From Guyanagaster necrorhizus (Eukaryota > Basidiomycota > Agaricomycetes > Agaricales > Physalacriaceae): a stretch of 64,000 nucleotides of DNA. Shown in pieces: positions 47,606 through 57,857 of this stretch. Made by a program: the position numbers and the translations under genes. Numbering within the stretch: the stretch's first letter is position 1; every line of letters begins with the position of its first letter. The stretch spans positions 257,940 through 321,939 of the forward strand of contig NW_025064917.1 in assembly GCF_019112545.1 (NCBI RefSeq). The letters are read 5' to 3'. Under the pieces are notes generated by a model. That model searched no databases and was not told where the DNA came from. It saw nothing but the letters and a program-made list of their open reading frames with translations.

Positions 47606-48205
47606 CAGCCCCATGCTGCTGTAGTGCTACAAGATGTGAGTGCGATTCCAGCCAAAATGAACGGATACTGACCTATAGTTAACAATCAGGTGTCCGTCAG
47701 TAGCAAACGACTGAATGTCCCTCGTTTAGCGGATTGGAGCCCCGACGAAGGCGAAGCAGGTCACACACACCTTGAACAGATTGGAGACAGTATCGTCTGG
47801 TGCTGGGGAGAACGCCAGGTTGATATACGTATGCTGCAGTACCAGAGTTCAGCTTTGCCCAGTGGATCCAGCTCATCGTCCACGCACCAACGGCTCTCCC
47901 GCCTTCCACGCAAGTTCCTTCCTTAGAAACTGTATAACAGCCTGGAACCTATTCGACGACGTGATTTTGAAGAAGTTCTGCTTCATGATGGGCGCATTTC
48001 CGACGGCCTTGAAGCGTACAATCACTGTAATTTTCCTCCTTGTGTAAAACGGCGTTCATCTGCGACGAGCTACGACAGACGCACCTTTCTCTCCATCTTT
48101 TTTCTTATACGTCTGCAGAGCCTTGAGGGCCTCGGTTGCAGATTCTGAAGGGCCCTCTGGGTTCGCCCATGACGGTAATGGCCGGTCTGGTGAATCGGAG
48201 GACAT
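47606..48205 (-). CDS. ATG12: Ubiquitin-like autophagy protein Atg12
   Basis: Ubiquitin-fold modifier conjugated to Atg5; with Atg16 it promotes lipidation of Atg8 during autophagosome formation. Five exons, all reading-frame consistent: 48085-48205, 47888-48024, 47771-47833, 47673-47710 and 47606-47627. The protein is 126 residues: MSSDSPDRPLPSWANPEGPS, then VIVRFKAVGNAPIMKQNFFK, TSSNRFQAVIQFLRKELAWK, TYINLAFSPAPDDTVSNLFK, SFATDGHLIVNY and the C-terminus STTAAWG. The terminal Gly needed for activation by Atg7 and transfer by Atg10 is present, and no processing is needed. The last exon is only 22 bases. Exons are too short for simple open-frame detection, so this gene is easily missed. Confidence 0.95.
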
Positions 48206-48613
48206 GGCTTCATGTGTCACGCCGTGTCACGTCTCATAGTGGACTCTCTGTTACGCCCATATTTGGACTTGAACATTCATCCTTTCTATCAAAACCCTAC
48301 CGTGTTTCATGAATTCGATGCACGGAAATCATAGCAGCCAGCTAGGTATGATCCCCGCTCTCTCTTTCATATGTCCAACAAACTTATTGGCATGGTCACC
48401 ACTGCAGGGACGCGAGGTCAAATCCCGAACAACTAGCACACATGTTTCCAGAGTTAAACAATTTACGCTAATATTTTGTTACATGGTATTCAAATTCCAG
48501 TTCCTCAGACTTACGTTTCCGTGTCTCATCTGCTTGACGGGCGAGTCAATCACTGCAACACGTGTAAGTGGGGGTGAACACGACTTACGCATTTCCCGTG
48601 GTGTTTTTTTTTT
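48206..48613. other. Intergenic region
   Basis: Between the ATG12 start and the 3' end of the repeat-protein gene. No gene seen. A T-run of about 13 bases (48603-48615) overlaps the end of the next gene. Confidence 0.5.
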
Positions 48614-49505
48614 TTAGAATTTTCCACCACTGAACTTGGAGAAGCCCTCGCGGAGACCCTCACCGATTTTGTCCGCCGTGTCTGAATCCTGCATAGTAGT
48701 AGATGATGATGATGAGTACCCCCCAGTCAGGGCTGGGAAAACGGGGACCTACAAGGTTGTACCCGGCCTTCTGCGCGGCATACGACACGCCCTTGCCTGC
48801 CCAGCCACCCCCACCGCTCTGATTGTTCCCGGATGAACCGTGCGAGTTGTCGTTGTCGTTGTTGCCGGAACCGTATGTATTACCGGAGCCGTACGAACTG
48901 TCCTTGTTACCGGACCCATATGAGCTATCCTGGTTACCCGACCCGTACGAGTCGCCCTTGTTGCTTGATCCGTACGAGCTGGTGTTGTTCCCAGAACCAT
49001 ACGAGTCGTTGCCGGACGTCTTGGATCCGTACGAATCGTTGTTACCAGATCCGTACGAGTCGTTCCCCCCGTAGGTATTGGCGGAGGACGAACGATCGTT
49101 GTTCGACCCGTAGTTGTCGCTGCCTCCATACCCCCCACTCCCCCCACGTCCAGACCCATAACTGTCGCCGCCGCTGGAACCACGATTGCCTGACCCGTAG
49201 CTGTCGTTATTGGAGGAGCGGTTGCTAGACCCATACGAGTCGTCGTTCCGCGATCCTCCTCCATAGCCTGAGTCGTTGCCGCCGGTGGCAGTGGAAGAAC
49301 CGTACGAGTCTGACTTGGTAGACCCGTAGGTGTCATTGGAAGAAGAGTTGTTGCGACTGCCGTACGTGTCTGTGTTACCAGACCCGTAGGAGTCGTCGTT
49401 GGATCGGTTGTTGTTCCTGGAACCGAACGAGTCGTTGTTTGACGACCCATAAGAGTTGTTGTTTCCGGACCCGTAGGAGTTGTCGTTATCGTTGTTGTAA
49501 GACAT
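48614..49505 (-). CDS. Ser-Tyr-Gly-Asn repeat protein, low complexity with conserved-looking C-terminus
   Basis: Starts MSYNNDNDNSYGSGNNNSYG at 49505 and continues for about 240 residues of degenerate tandem motifs of the form (D/N)SYGSGN(N/x) with occasional TYGG and SSGGDSYGSG. No hydrophobic core, so probably disordered and prion-like. A more ordered C-terminus follows, GGGGWAGKGVSYAAQKAGYN. An intron (GTAGGT..TGCAG, about 48690-48755) joins ..AGYNL to DSDTADKIGEGLREGFSKFS, ending GGKF with TAA at 48614-48616. If the intron were retained the protein would end in a different tail (..GFRHGGQNR). A TATA box lies 76-83 bases upstream. Reminiscent of abundant stress- or stationary-phase proteins of mushrooms; function unknown. 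Confidence 0.78.
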
Positions 49506-49580
49506 AGTAGCAGGTGGAGAAGAAGGTGGGCTTTGTTGTGTGAGGGTGGTCCTCTATACTGATGAACGTGTATGCCACAG

Positions 49581-49588
49581 CATTTATA
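49581..49588 (-). promoter_or_regulatory. TATA box of repeat-protein gene
   Basis: TATAAATG on the minus strand, 76-83 bases before the ATG at 49505. Together with the compact 5' flank this suggests a strongly or inducibly expressed gene. Confidence 0.55.
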
Positions 49589-50078
49589 GCTCTATGGATT
49601 AGGGGCCTTCGGGAGTCTAAGTGTGCCGAATGGTATGTATCAGGTGCTGTTCATGGCATCTCTTCGCTCAAGAACCCTCTCTCTTCACAGTTTAGGCATA
49701 TGTGATAGACAGCTCGCACCCACACAGTCCGCTCAGGCCAGATGTAGGACTACGTGCAGTGAACGAACGTTTTCATTGGTTTCTCACCATTCCATCTGCC
49801 ACGGGTTGATGCCTTTGGAGTCGGATAAGATCGACGCGATCGACCTCAAGGTGATGGAGCTGAGAATAAACAGATGACGCAGTATGGCGCAATGAAGAGC
49901 AATTTAATTTTGAAACGACGAGTCATTCAAAGTCATTCATTGCTGGGCGCTGGAGCGCTCAACGTTCACGTTCAATATCCAACTGCACCTTGTGTCAGTT
50001 GAGCCTGATTCGAACGGCATGCTATTCTCGCGGACCTTGTACATTTATCCAGCCGATCTTCCTGTATGATATTACTTC
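49589..50078. other. Intergenic region
   Basis: Further upstream flank of the repeat-protein gene and 3' flank of BNA1. Short plus-strand frame at 49623-49877 without signature; no gene called. Confidence 0.5.
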
Positions 50079-50758
50079 CTACTTCGCATCAGCAATGATG
50101 CCGCAAGACTTGCACCGCCTTATATCTTCACTGCCCATCCATTTCTCGATCACAGGCTTCAGCTGAGTCCCCAAGTCCGTAACGTGGAACGATTCCTCGT
50201 AAATGATGGTTGGCTCTTCGTGCTGGCCTTTTTCACAATACCAGCGCAGGCGATCTGTGCGGATCCCATCAGAGAGGAAGGAAGTGCGGATTTAAGCTAC
50301 AAGTCTACCGAGCGAGTCAGCAGGTCGTTCGCATTCTATTACGAGCCCTATTGTGTCGGCGAATCGAACAGGATTATGAGGAACGTTGGCTGCGGTGGTG
50401 AATGAGGGAGCGGGATTCAATCCGCGGGCCTGAAGGACGCACCTGGAAGAAGGAACATCTCCCCCTCTTCGATTCTGATATCTCTGAATTTGCCTTCGTC
50501 TACTACCCGCAGGAGCATGCCTCCTTTATGCTGATAGAACCACTCCTATGCAAATGAATAAGGCAAATGTTTCATTTCTCACATGCGTCGTACCTCAGTT
50601 TCATTAACATGGTAATCTTTCCTCTCATTGGGGCCACCCACAGTCATGATAACAAAATCCCCACCCCTATAAATGCAAAAGTTGTTGACGGGTGGCTGGA
50701 GCAAATGACCATTCTTTTCCAGCCATTTTGGAAAGTTAATGGGGGGCGCAAGAGGCAT
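50079..50758 (-). CDS. BNA1: 3-hydroxyanthranilate 3,4-dioxygenase
   Basis: Non-haem Fe(II) enzyme opening the ring of 3-hydroxyanthranilate in the kynurenine route to NAD. The start [17 protein letters not shown] at 50758 precedes [20 protein letters not shown] and [15 protein letters not shown], in which His and Glu are iron ligands. The next exon gives [20 protein letters not shown] and [12 protein letters not shown], then [17 protein letters not shown] with the third ligand His. After an intron the protein reads [20 protein letters not shown] and [19 protein letters not shown]. The C-terminal [13 protein letters not shown] keeps one Cys pair of the second metal site seen in bacterial and yeast enzymes. 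The stop TAG is at 50079-50081. Three or four introns. Confidence 0.94.
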
Positions 50759-51102
50759 GATAGATACGCTACAGGACAATCTGCAGCTGAGTAAACTGAG
50801 ACTCCGAGGCTGCCGGCTGCGGCTGCGGGAGCCGTCGGCCCGACCCGACAGTTAGTCACGTGCACCTTAATCAATACCACGGGATCGTACAACACGTGTT
50901 TCCGGCATGTCGGTCCGACGCCACCAGGCCTGAAGTGGAAGAAGGTCGCTCGCCTTTTTTTCTGGATCAACTGAAAATCTGCACGGTGTTTGATTTCTTT
51001 TTGTCTCGCCCTTGCCTTGATACCGTGAGATTTGTTCACTCTTTCATTGTCAGACTCTCTTTTAACCGATTTCACTGGCAGATTTACGGAAGCTTGAGCG
51101 TA
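50759..51102. promoter_or_regulatory. Divergent promoter region BNA1 / uncharacterised gene
   Basis: 344 bases between two divergent start codons. It holds a GC-rich block (50800-50850) and a CACGTG E-box-like core at about 50857-50862 (TCACGTGCACC), with a second CACGTG at about 50893 (AACACGTGTTT contains ACACGTGT). No gene. Confidence 0.45.
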
Positions 51103-52025
51103 TGGTAGCCACTGCATCGGCCGCTGCGGTTTCACTTGCAAATGAGGAAAAGAAACGGAAGCAGACGATGGAGAGAGCCAAGGCGACTCATGTACGTTGG
51201 AATCATTTTATTGACCTGCAGGCAGCTAAAGTCGATGCCGAAAGCTCTCGAGACAGCTCCAGATGAGGTTACAGTATGCGAAGCTAAAGGTCGAGCATGG
51301 CTGGGTGCGACCGGGCTTCCCTCTCACCGAGTCTCCAAACTTACCATATTCCAGACAAAGCAAACCCTCAACGAAGTCGAAAACCTGTACTTCCATCACT
51401 CGCACACCCGCGGGCCCAGACCAACAGCGCCCACGAACCAGCTTCTCTCCGAATCGACCTTGGTGCTCAGCGATACCCCTTCTCCCCGCCAATCTTCCTT
51501 GTCATTCAAATCCAACATCTCCCGGGCTTCGACGCTAATCGATCTCGACGTCCCGACAGATATCGAGGTCGAGACGACCCCAGACCCCACTGTGCACGTA
51601 TCAGCAAACTCCTCGTTTACACCACCACCCCCAGCTGTCGCGCCGCTACAACCGTCACCATTTCTTCCTGATAGCGCCTTGTCCAGGCCTAGGACGCAAT
51701 CCCCCTCTCTGTCCCCAGTGCCTACGGGCAAGACACAAACAGTCAGTTTTCCCGTCAATTACTTTTTACCCCCCCCATGGTACCAAAGTGCTGATGGTGT
51801 TGTGTTGCCCAGAAACCATGGCCTTCGCCTACACTTACGCCCAAAAGGCAGCCAGCAAAATTATTGTCGGCGCCAGATATTTATGGCAAGGGTCAACAGC
51901 CGGGGCCTGTGCTGACTTATGATTCCTTCTGGTCGAAGCATACCCTGTCCGCACCGCATTATCGCAGTCTGGGCAGTTTGCCGTCGAGAGGAAGTGTAAG
52001 CGATGTCACGAACGACGTCGGATGA
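51103..52025 (+). CDS. Uncharacterised protein with basic coiled N-terminus and Pro/Ser-rich body
   Basis: Starts MVATASAAAVSLANEEKKRK at 51103, a charged, probably helical N-terminus. Small exons around 51225-51310 give LRLQYAKLKVEHGW, whose exact joins are uncertain. A good intron (GTGCGA..TTCCAG, about 51306-51354) leads to TKQTLNEVENLYFHHSHTRG. A long Ser/Thr/Pro-rich segment follows (SNISRASTLIDLDVPTDIEV, SSFTPPPPAVAPLQ). A last intron (GTCAGT..GCCCAG, ending 51811) joins to KPWPSPTLTPKRQPAKLLSA and GQQPGPVLTYDSFWSKHTLS, ending DVTNDVG with TGA at 52023-52025. The helical LQYAKLKVE..LNEVENLYF pattern suggests a coiled coil. I do not recognise the family. Confidence 0.65.
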
Positions 52026-52794
52026 GCAGCATCAGGAAGGACCTGTTGACCTAGGTGTTAAAGTGGACTTGTTCGATGTATAATTATACCACGCTGATAT
52101 CATTATTTTGCTTTCGAATTGCATTTTCAGTGTATCCCCTTTCTCAGTGTTTTAGAGGTATCATGGACATACTCGACTTCCTGGAAACTCTTAAATGGTC
52201 ACTTGTGTCTTAGATGGTTGCCTCTGGAACGGGGGGGTCCTAGTGAGGTTTTGATTTGGGCAAAAGCAGGATGTTGAAACAGGCGCATCTTGATCTCCTC
52301 GACGCCGCCTTTTCTCGCAACAAGGCACAAGCACTTTGTGGGTTCCTTTAACTGATGTTTGAAGTAGATCTTGCCCGGTGATCGCTACCCCAACGCCTCA
52401 GACAGTGCATCGGTGACTTACAGCCACACTCGTTCGTGAACCCGAGAGCCGGTCCTTCGAAATTAATCTTCAGGGGGGGGGGGGGGGGGAAAGAACACCC
52501 CACATCCATGACCGAAGTCTCAAAGTTCTGTTCCGATCAGAGATGGTTGTCCCCACTGTCCTTTGGATAGTCTCCCATGTCCAACTTTGGGCACTTCTTG
52601 CTCTCTCGTTCGTGGGACTTGTTCCTGGTGATGATTTCGATATGACCCTAAAACCAAAACGGTCCATTGCGACATACTAGGAGTCCCCAGAACAGTGTCA
52701 GTGGCGCATGTATGGTTCCACGAGAACTGGGGGTGGGGGGAAATCGGCATACTGTACGAACAGCAGAGACGGCGTCCCTATCATTAAAATTCAA
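52026..52794. other. Intergenic region with a 17-base G run
   Basis: Convergent 3' flanks. A run of 17 Gs lies at 52473-52489 and a further G-rich stretch at 52728-52740. Minus-strand frames here contain a proline run created by the homopolymer and are not accepted as genes. Confidence 0.5.
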
Positions 52795-55384
52795 TCAGAA
52801 ATCCTCAATGTCGTCACTCTCCAACCACCCTCCTCTATGCGAGGCTTTCTCCTCTTCCCCGTTCAGAAATACGTCATCATCGACCTCTCGGCCATCCGCC
52901 TCCGCTTCCCCCAGCTGCTCCGCGGCACCTCCCGTCGTTCTTACGAACATCATGTTGCTGAACGACCGATGGCCTGGGGGCGCTTTGACCACCGTGACAT
53001 AGTGCGAAGCATCCCGAGCCCTCAGCACACCTCCCAGCTCTGTGGGAACATCTGTCCTGCTCCACCCTCCAGCACGCCAGCCGGCGTCTTCCTGTGAAAC
53101 TATTTAGTCCGTGTAGTATGAGTGTGTATACGGGCATCACCGACCACAGCAGCAACCTTCTCGATAAGCCACCGACGAACATCTCTCACGCCTTCCCATG
53201 CGTCCTTCTCCTTGTTCAGGTAGTCGAAGAACTCAGGCTTGAAAATCTTCTGTGATCGACGTTCGACAGGTGTAGGTAGCGAGTGCAATGTCCCTAGTGT
53301 CAGCAGGTGGAATCGGTGTGGGTTGGCTTGGTACCACTATTGCAAAGTCAGTAAGAAAGCATGGCAGGAAGAGATATTGAGCCGACTGACAGCTTCGCCG
53401 CCACTAGAGTCGACCCAGCTAAGGTTATCGGAAATACCGTCGCATTCATCCACGTCGTTACAAAACTGGGTGTAATTTTGGTGCAAGTATAGTGAATATA
53501 GCGAAGAGTCGATGGGAGAGTCCGAGTATAGGGTCTGATTGGGAAAGTGAGTGGATTCTAAGACAAGAAACGAAGACATACATCGACATCTACACGACTC
53601 GTCCGTCGTTGATGCTCTGTAAGGAAGGAGCGTAGATCGGGAGGATCATTCAAGAGCTCATCAAGAGCCTTCTCTCTTTCTATATCTTTCTTGCTCGCCG
53701 AAGACGCAGGAGGGTCGCCCTTGCCTGTTTCAAGCGTCAGAGAAAAGTCCCTGGTTCAGAAAACCAGTAGACATACGTTTATTGTAGAGAACCTTGCCAA
53801 TGAGATGGAACAAAGCCAAGCTCTGCTCCCGTCTCGTCACAGATTCCATTATCACCATTGCCTCCCTTGATTTGCCCTTCTTGCGTCCCTTCTCACCTAT
53901 GCTAGAAAATTGGAGAGCATTCACTGCACTTCGGATGTCACCGTTGGCGCTGTCAACGATAATATCTACTATGTGCTTTGACGGTCGCACAGACTTTCCT
54001 CCTCTAGCCGTCGAGAAGTGACGGTCAAGCAGAACCTGTAAAGCCTTCCGCAGGAACGTCGGGGCGATCGGATTGAATCTGCACAAGAGCTTCAGCAATC
54101 TATTGAACGGAAGGTAAAGTGCTCAGAGGCTCTACCGTATTTGAGTAACATATGGACCGTTTAGCATATCCTTCGGAAGGACAGTTCGTATGTCGATAAC
54201 ACCGTCTTGCTCTAGATATGTAGACCCAGCAGAAAAGCGTTCATCGCTTGCCTCTCCACGCATCCCGGTGTCACTGACTATAATGACAATGGGCACAGGA
54301 TTTGGACTAGGATCAACGACAAGAGACTGAAGCGCTACGTGAAATCGGGCTTTAGTGTCATTGTGGAGGAGATTAGGGAGGTCCTCTAGCAAAATAATGC
54401 GCCGTTTGTTGTTGTTGGTACTAGGTTGAGTAGGTCTCGTGGAAGATGGTGTCGTTGTTTGAGATGAAGACGCTAGTGGTGCAGCATCACTGAAGAGGTT
54501 GTTACAGGTCGACGCGCGCGCAAGGAATGTCTCAAATTTAGAGAAAAGGACTTCATGGTCGGGATCAATCTCTACATATGGCTGACTTGATGTTATATCT
54601 TGAAATATAGTCAGGATTAAAGCTCAAAGCACTCGCCCCGTCCCCCCCGGACATACCTGTTATGTGCGCGGAGTTTCCTCCGATAGCGTTTCTCCACTCC
54701 AGAATCTCAAAGTCCATCTCGCGCGCCAGAATACGCATTGTCGTGGTTTTTGCAGTTCCAGCCGGGCCAGTCAGAGCGAGGATACGCTGGAAGCTTTTGA
54801 ACGAAACGAGAAGTAAGAATGATGGGGTTGGCGCACTCGGTATTTCCTGAGCTTTCCAGAAGGGCCACCTTCGAAGGCTTCTACAAGCCAACGGCGTACA
54901 TCTTCAACTTTTTTCACATGGACGGCAAGTTCGGCCTTGGGTATACGGTAAGTTGACGCAGAATAAAGCATGCAGACTATATACTTCTGTAGTGGGTTCA
55001 TACAGGTCCACCCATAACTGGCTATCTTTTTGCAATTGGAACATGAGATGTCATCAAATACTGAAGTCTCAGGGACGTACCTTCATCCTGTGCTTGACTA
55101 TCATGGGCGCTATCACGCGTAGCAGGTTTCTCTTTCTCCTTTCCTTTAGATGATGACATAGTCGGCTGCGACAGAGGAAGACTGGAGAACTTTGATTTGA
55201 CCACTGTGAGCCCAATGAAGAGATCCGGATGAACGAAAGTTGAACCAACCGCCGTTAAAGGGTCGATTCGCTTTGCAGATGATGGCACAGCTTCAAGTTT
55301 CAGGGTATTTACTCTTGTGGCGGGCTTGGTCGACTTTCGCAGCAATGATTTCGACTGGGATGACTGCGACGTCTTGGGCGCCAT
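52795..55384 (-). CDS. RAD17: Checkpoint clamp loader Rad17 (RFC-like AAA+ ATPase)
   Basis: Loads the 9-1-1 clamp at damaged DNA to activate the ATR pathway. The start MAPKTSQSSQSKSLLRKSTK at 55384 leads a basic Ser-rich N-terminus. LWVDLYEPTTEAELAVHVKK follows (across an intron near 54950-54995), the RFC/Rad17 box. Walker A is GPAGTAKTTT (near 54750), and EFLEW-like EILEWRNAIGG comes next. Walker B is RRIILLEDLPNLLH (near 54370-54410). Then VPIVIIVSDTG, FNPIAPTFLRKALQVLL and DSANGDIRSAVNALQF (sensor 2 region), SLALFHLIGKVLYNKR and, in the C-terminal part, VDSSGGEAVSRLNISSCHAF and SLPTPVERRSQKIFKPEFFD. It ends in an acidic tail (ESDDIEDF) with the stop at 52795-52797. About eight introns. Two MCB elements lie upstream. 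Confidence 0.92.
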
Positions 55385-55459
55385 GGCGGTAAAGGTTGAA
55401 ATCAAAATTCAAATTGCGCTAAATTTGTCGCCCTCGTCACGTACACGTGATGACATGTA

Positions 55460-55473
55460 ACGCGTCGACGCGT
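55460..55473. promoter_or_regulatory. Palindromic double MCB element upstream of RAD17
   Basis: ACGCGTCGACGCGT is a perfect 14-base palindrome holding two ACGCGT (MluI cell-cycle box) copies, 76-89 bases before the RAD17 start codon. In yeasts MBF (Mbp1/Swi6-type factors) binds ACGCGT to drive G1/S expression of replication and repair genes. Confidence 0.6.
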
Positions 55474-55689
55474 CTAGACCATCGTCAAATCAGGATTCAG
55501 CGCGGCTTCGGCATCGTTGCGCTCTGCTTTTTTTCTCTTCAGTCTTCCAAGACAATCATGAAAGTGCCGTGCTATGGGTAGCCGAGATATGCAAAAATCG
55601 GACAAACCGTTTTCTGTAGCATAGCGCATTGATTCGTATATCTAGAAAATTTATTTATTTTTATTTTTGTGGTGCTACAGCGAGAGCCT

Positions 55690-56640
55690 ATTAACAAGGT
55701 TAAATTGCCCTCGAGGATTGGCAGAGGAGAGCAGGGAGTTGCACCCCGCATTATGAGAAAAGGACCACCTGGGGAAATGTTCAGAAAACATGACCTTATA
55801 GGGACAGTGTGGGGTTCAGTCTCATTTGTCTATTCCGATCATTACGGTGAGAGCTGGTACCCATTAAAACCCCGGCTGTCTGGATCCAGTCATCCGGCAA
55901 TTTCTCTCCATTTTGTTGGAAGATTAACCCATTCCAGGTATCAAGGTTGACTTGTTCTTTCATCACTTTTGGGCCAAATCTGTTGATAGTCAGTCATGTT
56001 GGAAGCACTTATTCATCATGTTATACTATCTACCTGCAACTTCATCTTTGTTAGCTCAGGGTTATCCCCTCTTACAATCCATCATTCACATCATAGTTTC
56101 CATATAAGAAAGGCTGCTTCTGGAACAAGGATGTGGAAAGCCCATTCTGTTCCTTTATGTCCCACATTTTTAAAGGTTCTGCATCCACTACTTAGAACCA
56201 TGCCCAGTGAGGGTGTAGGCCAGTGGTCATGTTTTTGTAGCTATAGTTCCTCTGTCATATCCCAAATTTGCTGTTGCTCAGGTGTTGAGTCTACTAGTAT
56301 ATGTTTAATAGTTTCTGGGTCTTTGCGGATTGGGCATATTCCCCTGTGTTCATAGTTTGGGACATTATCCCATATCTAGAAAATTTAGCCATGGATTAAG
56401 AAGCCTCTTGTTATAGGGATCTGCAGCCTCATACAGTCACCTACTTTCACTACTATTTCATTTTCCATGTGATAAGCTCTTGCAATTTCTCATTTCTGAC
56501 TGCTGTAACTTCTTCACATACATCATTTCTACATATATGAATTTATACAAGGCCTGAAACTAAAGGAAATGTGTCGAGAAACTTGATTTGCATATCCCAG
56601 TTCAGTTCACCCATAGTAGCTAAGATTAAAGATACCAGTG
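55690..56640 (-). mobile_element. Decayed 3' fragment of a non-LTR retrotransposon (LINE)
   Basis: Minus-strand translation across stops gives WDNVPNYEHRGICPIRKDPE, ETIKHILVDSTPEQQQIWDM, HDHWPTPSLGMVLSSGCRTF and EAAFLIWKL, followed by MKEQVNLDTWNGLIFQQNG and EKLPDDWIQTAGVLMG. This order (Cys/His knuckle after the reverse transcriptase, then a tail ending in EDWxxxxGVLVG) is the usual C-terminus of LINE ORF2 proteins in basidiomycetes. Several in-frame stops show it is dead. The reverse transcriptase core is not present. It is AT-richer than its surroundings. Confidence 0.7.
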
Positions 56641-56805
56641 ATATATGAAACAGGGAGAGATAATGATACACAATCAAGGCATCAAATTCATCAACTAGGC
56701 CCTGAGATACAATGGCTTTACCTCCTCGACATAGAGCATTTAGGTCACAGGATCACTGCACTCGCTTTCCGGCTCCACCTCAAAATCCACCATATCCTCA
56801 CTGCC

Positions 56806-57580
56806 TCAGAGAGCAATGGGCATCCTTTCGTCGAGAAAAATGGCGCTCCTAGGACATCGCAATATCACGTTCCTAGGCTGCATGTCTAACTGTTCCACCC
56901 CCAACGCATAGATATCAAAATAAAGCCGGAGGGCTGCGTCGATGAGGGCGTTCTTGTGCATGCTGCACAGCGTTTCTTCCTTTTCCCGAGGAACAAGATC
57001 CCGTATGTCCCTGCCATGGATGTGCTCCATCAGTACAATGCTGATAGTTCTATCATGCTGAGCAGGTAGAGGAGCTACAAAATGCCCATAGAAACGTGGA
57101 GCCTTCGTGCCGTAAAGATGCTCCAGACGTCGGTATGGTCTCTGTCTCCCACGAGACATTCAAGTCAAAGAGGGCGAAAGGATCGAAGCACTCTGCCTCA
57201 CCAGAGTCAAAACAAACGGGATCATATATTTTCGCGACCACGGTTGACGGGTACCTGGTGTCGGGCAATGAACCCTGGATGTGTGCTGTCCAGACATGGG
57301 CAATACAATACGATCAGTATTGGTAAGGAGCCGCTTATCGAGGACCATAAAAATATTCGGGCACAGAAGGAATGGAAAAAAAAACTCGGCGAGCTATGGA
57401 GGCATTCAGGCAATCTGTAATCCAGTTCATGACCAATGCATCTTTTCCGTGGAAGCCCCTATCATCGTCAGGACAATCTGGTGGCGGATGAGGATACAGC
57501 TGCAAGCAGGCCCCGACAAAGTATGTGCTCTCCAAGCCTGGGTCTGAGCTCGAGGCTGACATCTCGGTCGTTTTCGCCAC
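56806..57580 (-). CDS. Protein-kinase-like fold protein, probably truncated
   Basis: Minus-strand exons read GSLPDTRYPSTVVAKIYDPV with CFDSGEAECFDPFALFDLNV (57170-57270), where VAKIYDP holds the expected ATP-lobe Lys. Then YRRLEHLYGTKAPRFYGHFV, TISIVLMEHIHGRDIRDLVP (hinge-like) and GVEQLDMQPRNVILR, where LDMQPRN replaces the catalytic HxDxxxxN loop. The usual continuation with the metal-binding DFE is found out of frame after a stop (MVDFEVEPESECSDP, near 56750-56790). This type is common in mushrooms and often lacks activity. The start (MAKTTEMSASSSD.. at 57580) is uncertain. The 3' end looks broken or interrupted by an unseen intron, next to the LINE relic. Confidence 0.6.
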
Positions 57581-57857
57581 ATGTCAAGTCACAGGCGGTA
57601 AGCAAGATTCCGGAATAGTCGGAGTTCCATAACTGTCGAAGACGCACCCGTTAGGAAGCAAGGGACAAAAGATAAGTGTCGTCTGTAAATAAATTCCAAC
57701 CATCGTTTCTCCTCCGTGGCACTGTCTCGTACCTCTGCAACCAAAGCCAAGGATTAAAATATTCAGGCCAAGATGTTTAGTCGCCATCACCTAGACCCAG
57801 GAGTCCATAGAGGAAAAAATAAGATGTATATGTACTGTACAATTATAATGTCCTAGC

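Noticed and set aside
48395..48440. Possible tRNA B-box (AGGTCAAATCC)
   Set aside because: One base short of the GGTTCRANYCC consensus and no cloverleaf arms or A-box at the right distance.
48749..49450. 233-codon minus-strand frame and two plus-strand frames over the repeat gene
   Set aside because: They arise from the periodic codon pattern of the SYGSGN repeats; only the 49505 frame has an ATG, TATA box, intron and conserved-looking end.
50405..50445. GGATTCAATCC resembling a tRNA T-arm
   Set aside because: Lies in an intron of BNA1 and cannot be extended to an acceptor stem or anticodon arm.
52470..52667. Minus-strand frame with a proline run
   Set aside because: The proline run is simply the translated G/C homopolymer at 52473-52489.
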